Below the pieces are notes generated by a model. That model was not told the origin of the DNA. It searched no databases and saw only the letters and a program-made list of their open reading frames with translations. 64,000 bases of DNA from a bacterium (GTDB lineage Bacteria > Zhuqueibacterota > QNDG01 > JAFGCO01): positions 150,985 through 214,984 of the forward strand of contig JAFGCO010000056.1 in assembly GCA_016932575.1 (NCBI GenBank), read 5' to 3'. A program made the position numbers and the translations under genes. Positions 63,207-64,000 of the stretch are shown here, in pieces. Numbering within the stretch: the first letter of the stretch is position 1; every line of letters begins with the position of its first letter.

Positions 63207-63751
63207 GTCCATTCTCCTTTGATAAGATAATTAGGTAATATCAGTAAAATAAGTTTTTATAGTTAAACAATCGGATTGAAAATGTCAAGAAGTTTTTATT
63301 GTGACTATTCGGCAGAAAGCAGATGGCCCTGATACCTGACATACCTTTTATATATCGTGTGACATTGTTTTAACAGTTTGTGTGAAAACAAAGAAATGAA
63401 CGACTGTATATGTCTTTCCAAGCCCTTCGGCAAGCTCAGGGCAGGCTCCGCCGAGGCCCGTTAAAAAGACCGGCGGGTAAATATCTGTCATCTGCACAGA
63501 GGTTCACAGCCATTAATCCGGTTATTGAGTCTGCCTATGGATCCTGCAGATCACAGGTCTCTCTCCGCCGGCTGGCGGATCGAGAGGACAGTTTTCTAAT
63601 CGCCTGCGACTATGAAATCCCGGACGATCAGAATTTTCCATTGTTCCGATCTCTCCGTATTGGGAGGTTATAATCGATCAAATCTGCTCTGCTCCTGCCA
63701 GAGGCACATTCTCTGCTGGATTGGGTAGGACAACCTCCCACCCAGCATGAC
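63207..63751. other. Gap of dispersed-repeat DNA
   Basis: 545 bp upstream of the GH30 gene. It holds a CTTCGGCAAGCTCAGGGCAG-type element at 63427-63446, next to a GCCCT...AGGGC hairpin (63422-63442), a GC-rich hairpin near 63567-63592 (CTCTC..CCGCC / GGCGG..GAGAG), and the right direct-repeat copy at 63615-63634. A plus frame from 63410 to 63673 reads through these elements and is not a gene. Confidence 0.6.
63615..63634 (+). repeat. Direct repeat, right copy
   Basis: AAATCCCGGACGATCAGAAT, 19 of 20 bases as at 60985-61004, same orientation, 2.6 kb away across the GH30 gene. Confidence 0.6.
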
Positions 63752-64000
63752 TTATTTCTGCAGCATCATCTTTCTCATTTCAATATGATTTCCCGCCTTC
63801 AAACGGCAGAGATAGATGCTACTCGCCAGGTCTTTTCCGTTCCATACCACCGAATATTCACCGGGCGTTCTGGTCTCATTCACCAGCACGGCGATCTCTT
63901 TGCCAACCAGATTATAAACGGTCAGGTTCACATGACATGATTTCGGCACAGCATATCGAATGGTGGTCGAAGGATTGAACGGATTGGGAAAGTTCTGAAA
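63752..64000 (-). CDS. C-terminal end of a T9SS-exported protein (gene runs off the right edge)
   Basis: 82 residues remain, reading in from the edge: FQNFPNPFNPSTTIRYAVP, then VNLTVYNLVGKEIAVLVNE, GEYSVVWNGKDLASSIYLCRL and the C-terminal KMMLQK. This is the type A sorting domain, cut by PorU-like sortases after export. The body of the protein lies outside the window; GH30 lies downstream on the same strand, so a polysaccharide-degrading role is possible but unproven. Confidence 0.9.
   Translation of the reverse strand, partial: FQNFPNPFNPSTTIRYAVPKSCHVNLTVYNLVGKEIAVLVNETRTPGEYSVVWNGKDLASSIYLCRLKAGNHIEMRKMMLQK

Noticed and set aside
63410-63673. 87-codon plus-strand frame with LRQAQGR
   Set aside because: The peptide is the usual translation of a dispersed CTTCGGCAAGCTCAGGGCAG-type repeat; not a gene.
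1-64000. CRISPR arrays, tRNA/rRNA genes, prophage or complete insertion sequences
   Set aside because: No regularly spaced repeats, cloverleaf or rRNA-like stretches, integrases or transposases were seen on either strand.

Overview
The window looks like a chromosomal segment from an anaerobic, Gram-negative bacterium of the FCB superphylum (Calditrichota, KSB1 or a relative; inferred, not proven). The clues are two proteins ending in a type IX secretion (Por) C-terminal sorting domain (38914-41895 and 63752-64000), a serine-palmitoyltransferase-type enzyme, a heptose kinase for LPS core, a TonB-dependent receptor with an ExbB/TonB pair, a BamA-type barrel protein, and energy genes built on ferredoxin-linked 2-oxoacid oxidoreductases. 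Base composition is moderately AT-rich. I see no tRNA, rRNA, CRISPR array, prophage or complete insertion sequence.

Layout. 1-3025 (minus): membrane protein end, heptose kinase, ExbB, TonB-like protein, CutA. 3588-6063: an extended SDR and, divergently, an alpha-oxoamine synthase, a possible sphingolipid pair. 6249-11726 (minus): zinc-ribbon protein, PTS IIA, mannose-1-P guanylyltransferase, dephospho-CoA kinase, sulfatase, glucuronate isomerase. 12126-13853: DUF116 protein, then a Gx-transporter/NusG-II pair. 14063-25115 (minus): an 11-kb array of twelve genes, porGDAB, alpha/beta hydrolase, iorAB, two butyrate-type kinases, two phosphate-butyryltransferase-type enzymes and thiE. It reads as a 2-oxoacid/amino-acid fermentation pathway: oxoacid to acyl-CoA plus reduced ferredoxin, then acyl-phosphate, then ATP. 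25732-28121: proBA. 28286-33566: a patatin-barrel protein and an M16 protease.

33657-35616 is a BlaI-type repressor plus a BlaR1-like M56 membrane protease whose C-terminus is an M23 (LytM) peptidase domain in place of a penicillin-binding sensor; its promoter carries a 19-bp tandem repeat with BlaI-like half-sites. 35808-38681: MATE transporter, ArsR regulator, hexapeptide acyltransferase. 38914-41895: a large T9SS-exported protein between a good promoter and a strong terminator. 42063-49876 (minus): a five-gene signalling cluster (HEAT protein, degenerate HD-GYP, PAS kinase, hybrid kinase with a degenerate GGDEF, response regulator). 50249-51592: glutamate dehydrogenase, which fits the amino-acid theme. 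52072-54840: TonB-dependent receptor and ECF S component separated by a strongly structured leader. 54878-58543: a large HWE/HisKA_2-type kinase and its receiver. 58938-60944: SGNH lipoprotein, GlsB-type protein, and an Xre regulator/membrane protein pair behind two matching palindromic operators. 61392-64000: a secreted GH30 glycosidase in repeat-rich DNA and the end of another T9SS cargo protein.

The best candidates for something new are the BlaI/M56-M23 module, the degenerate c-di-GMP-like signalling cluster, and the structured leader ahead of the ECF gene.
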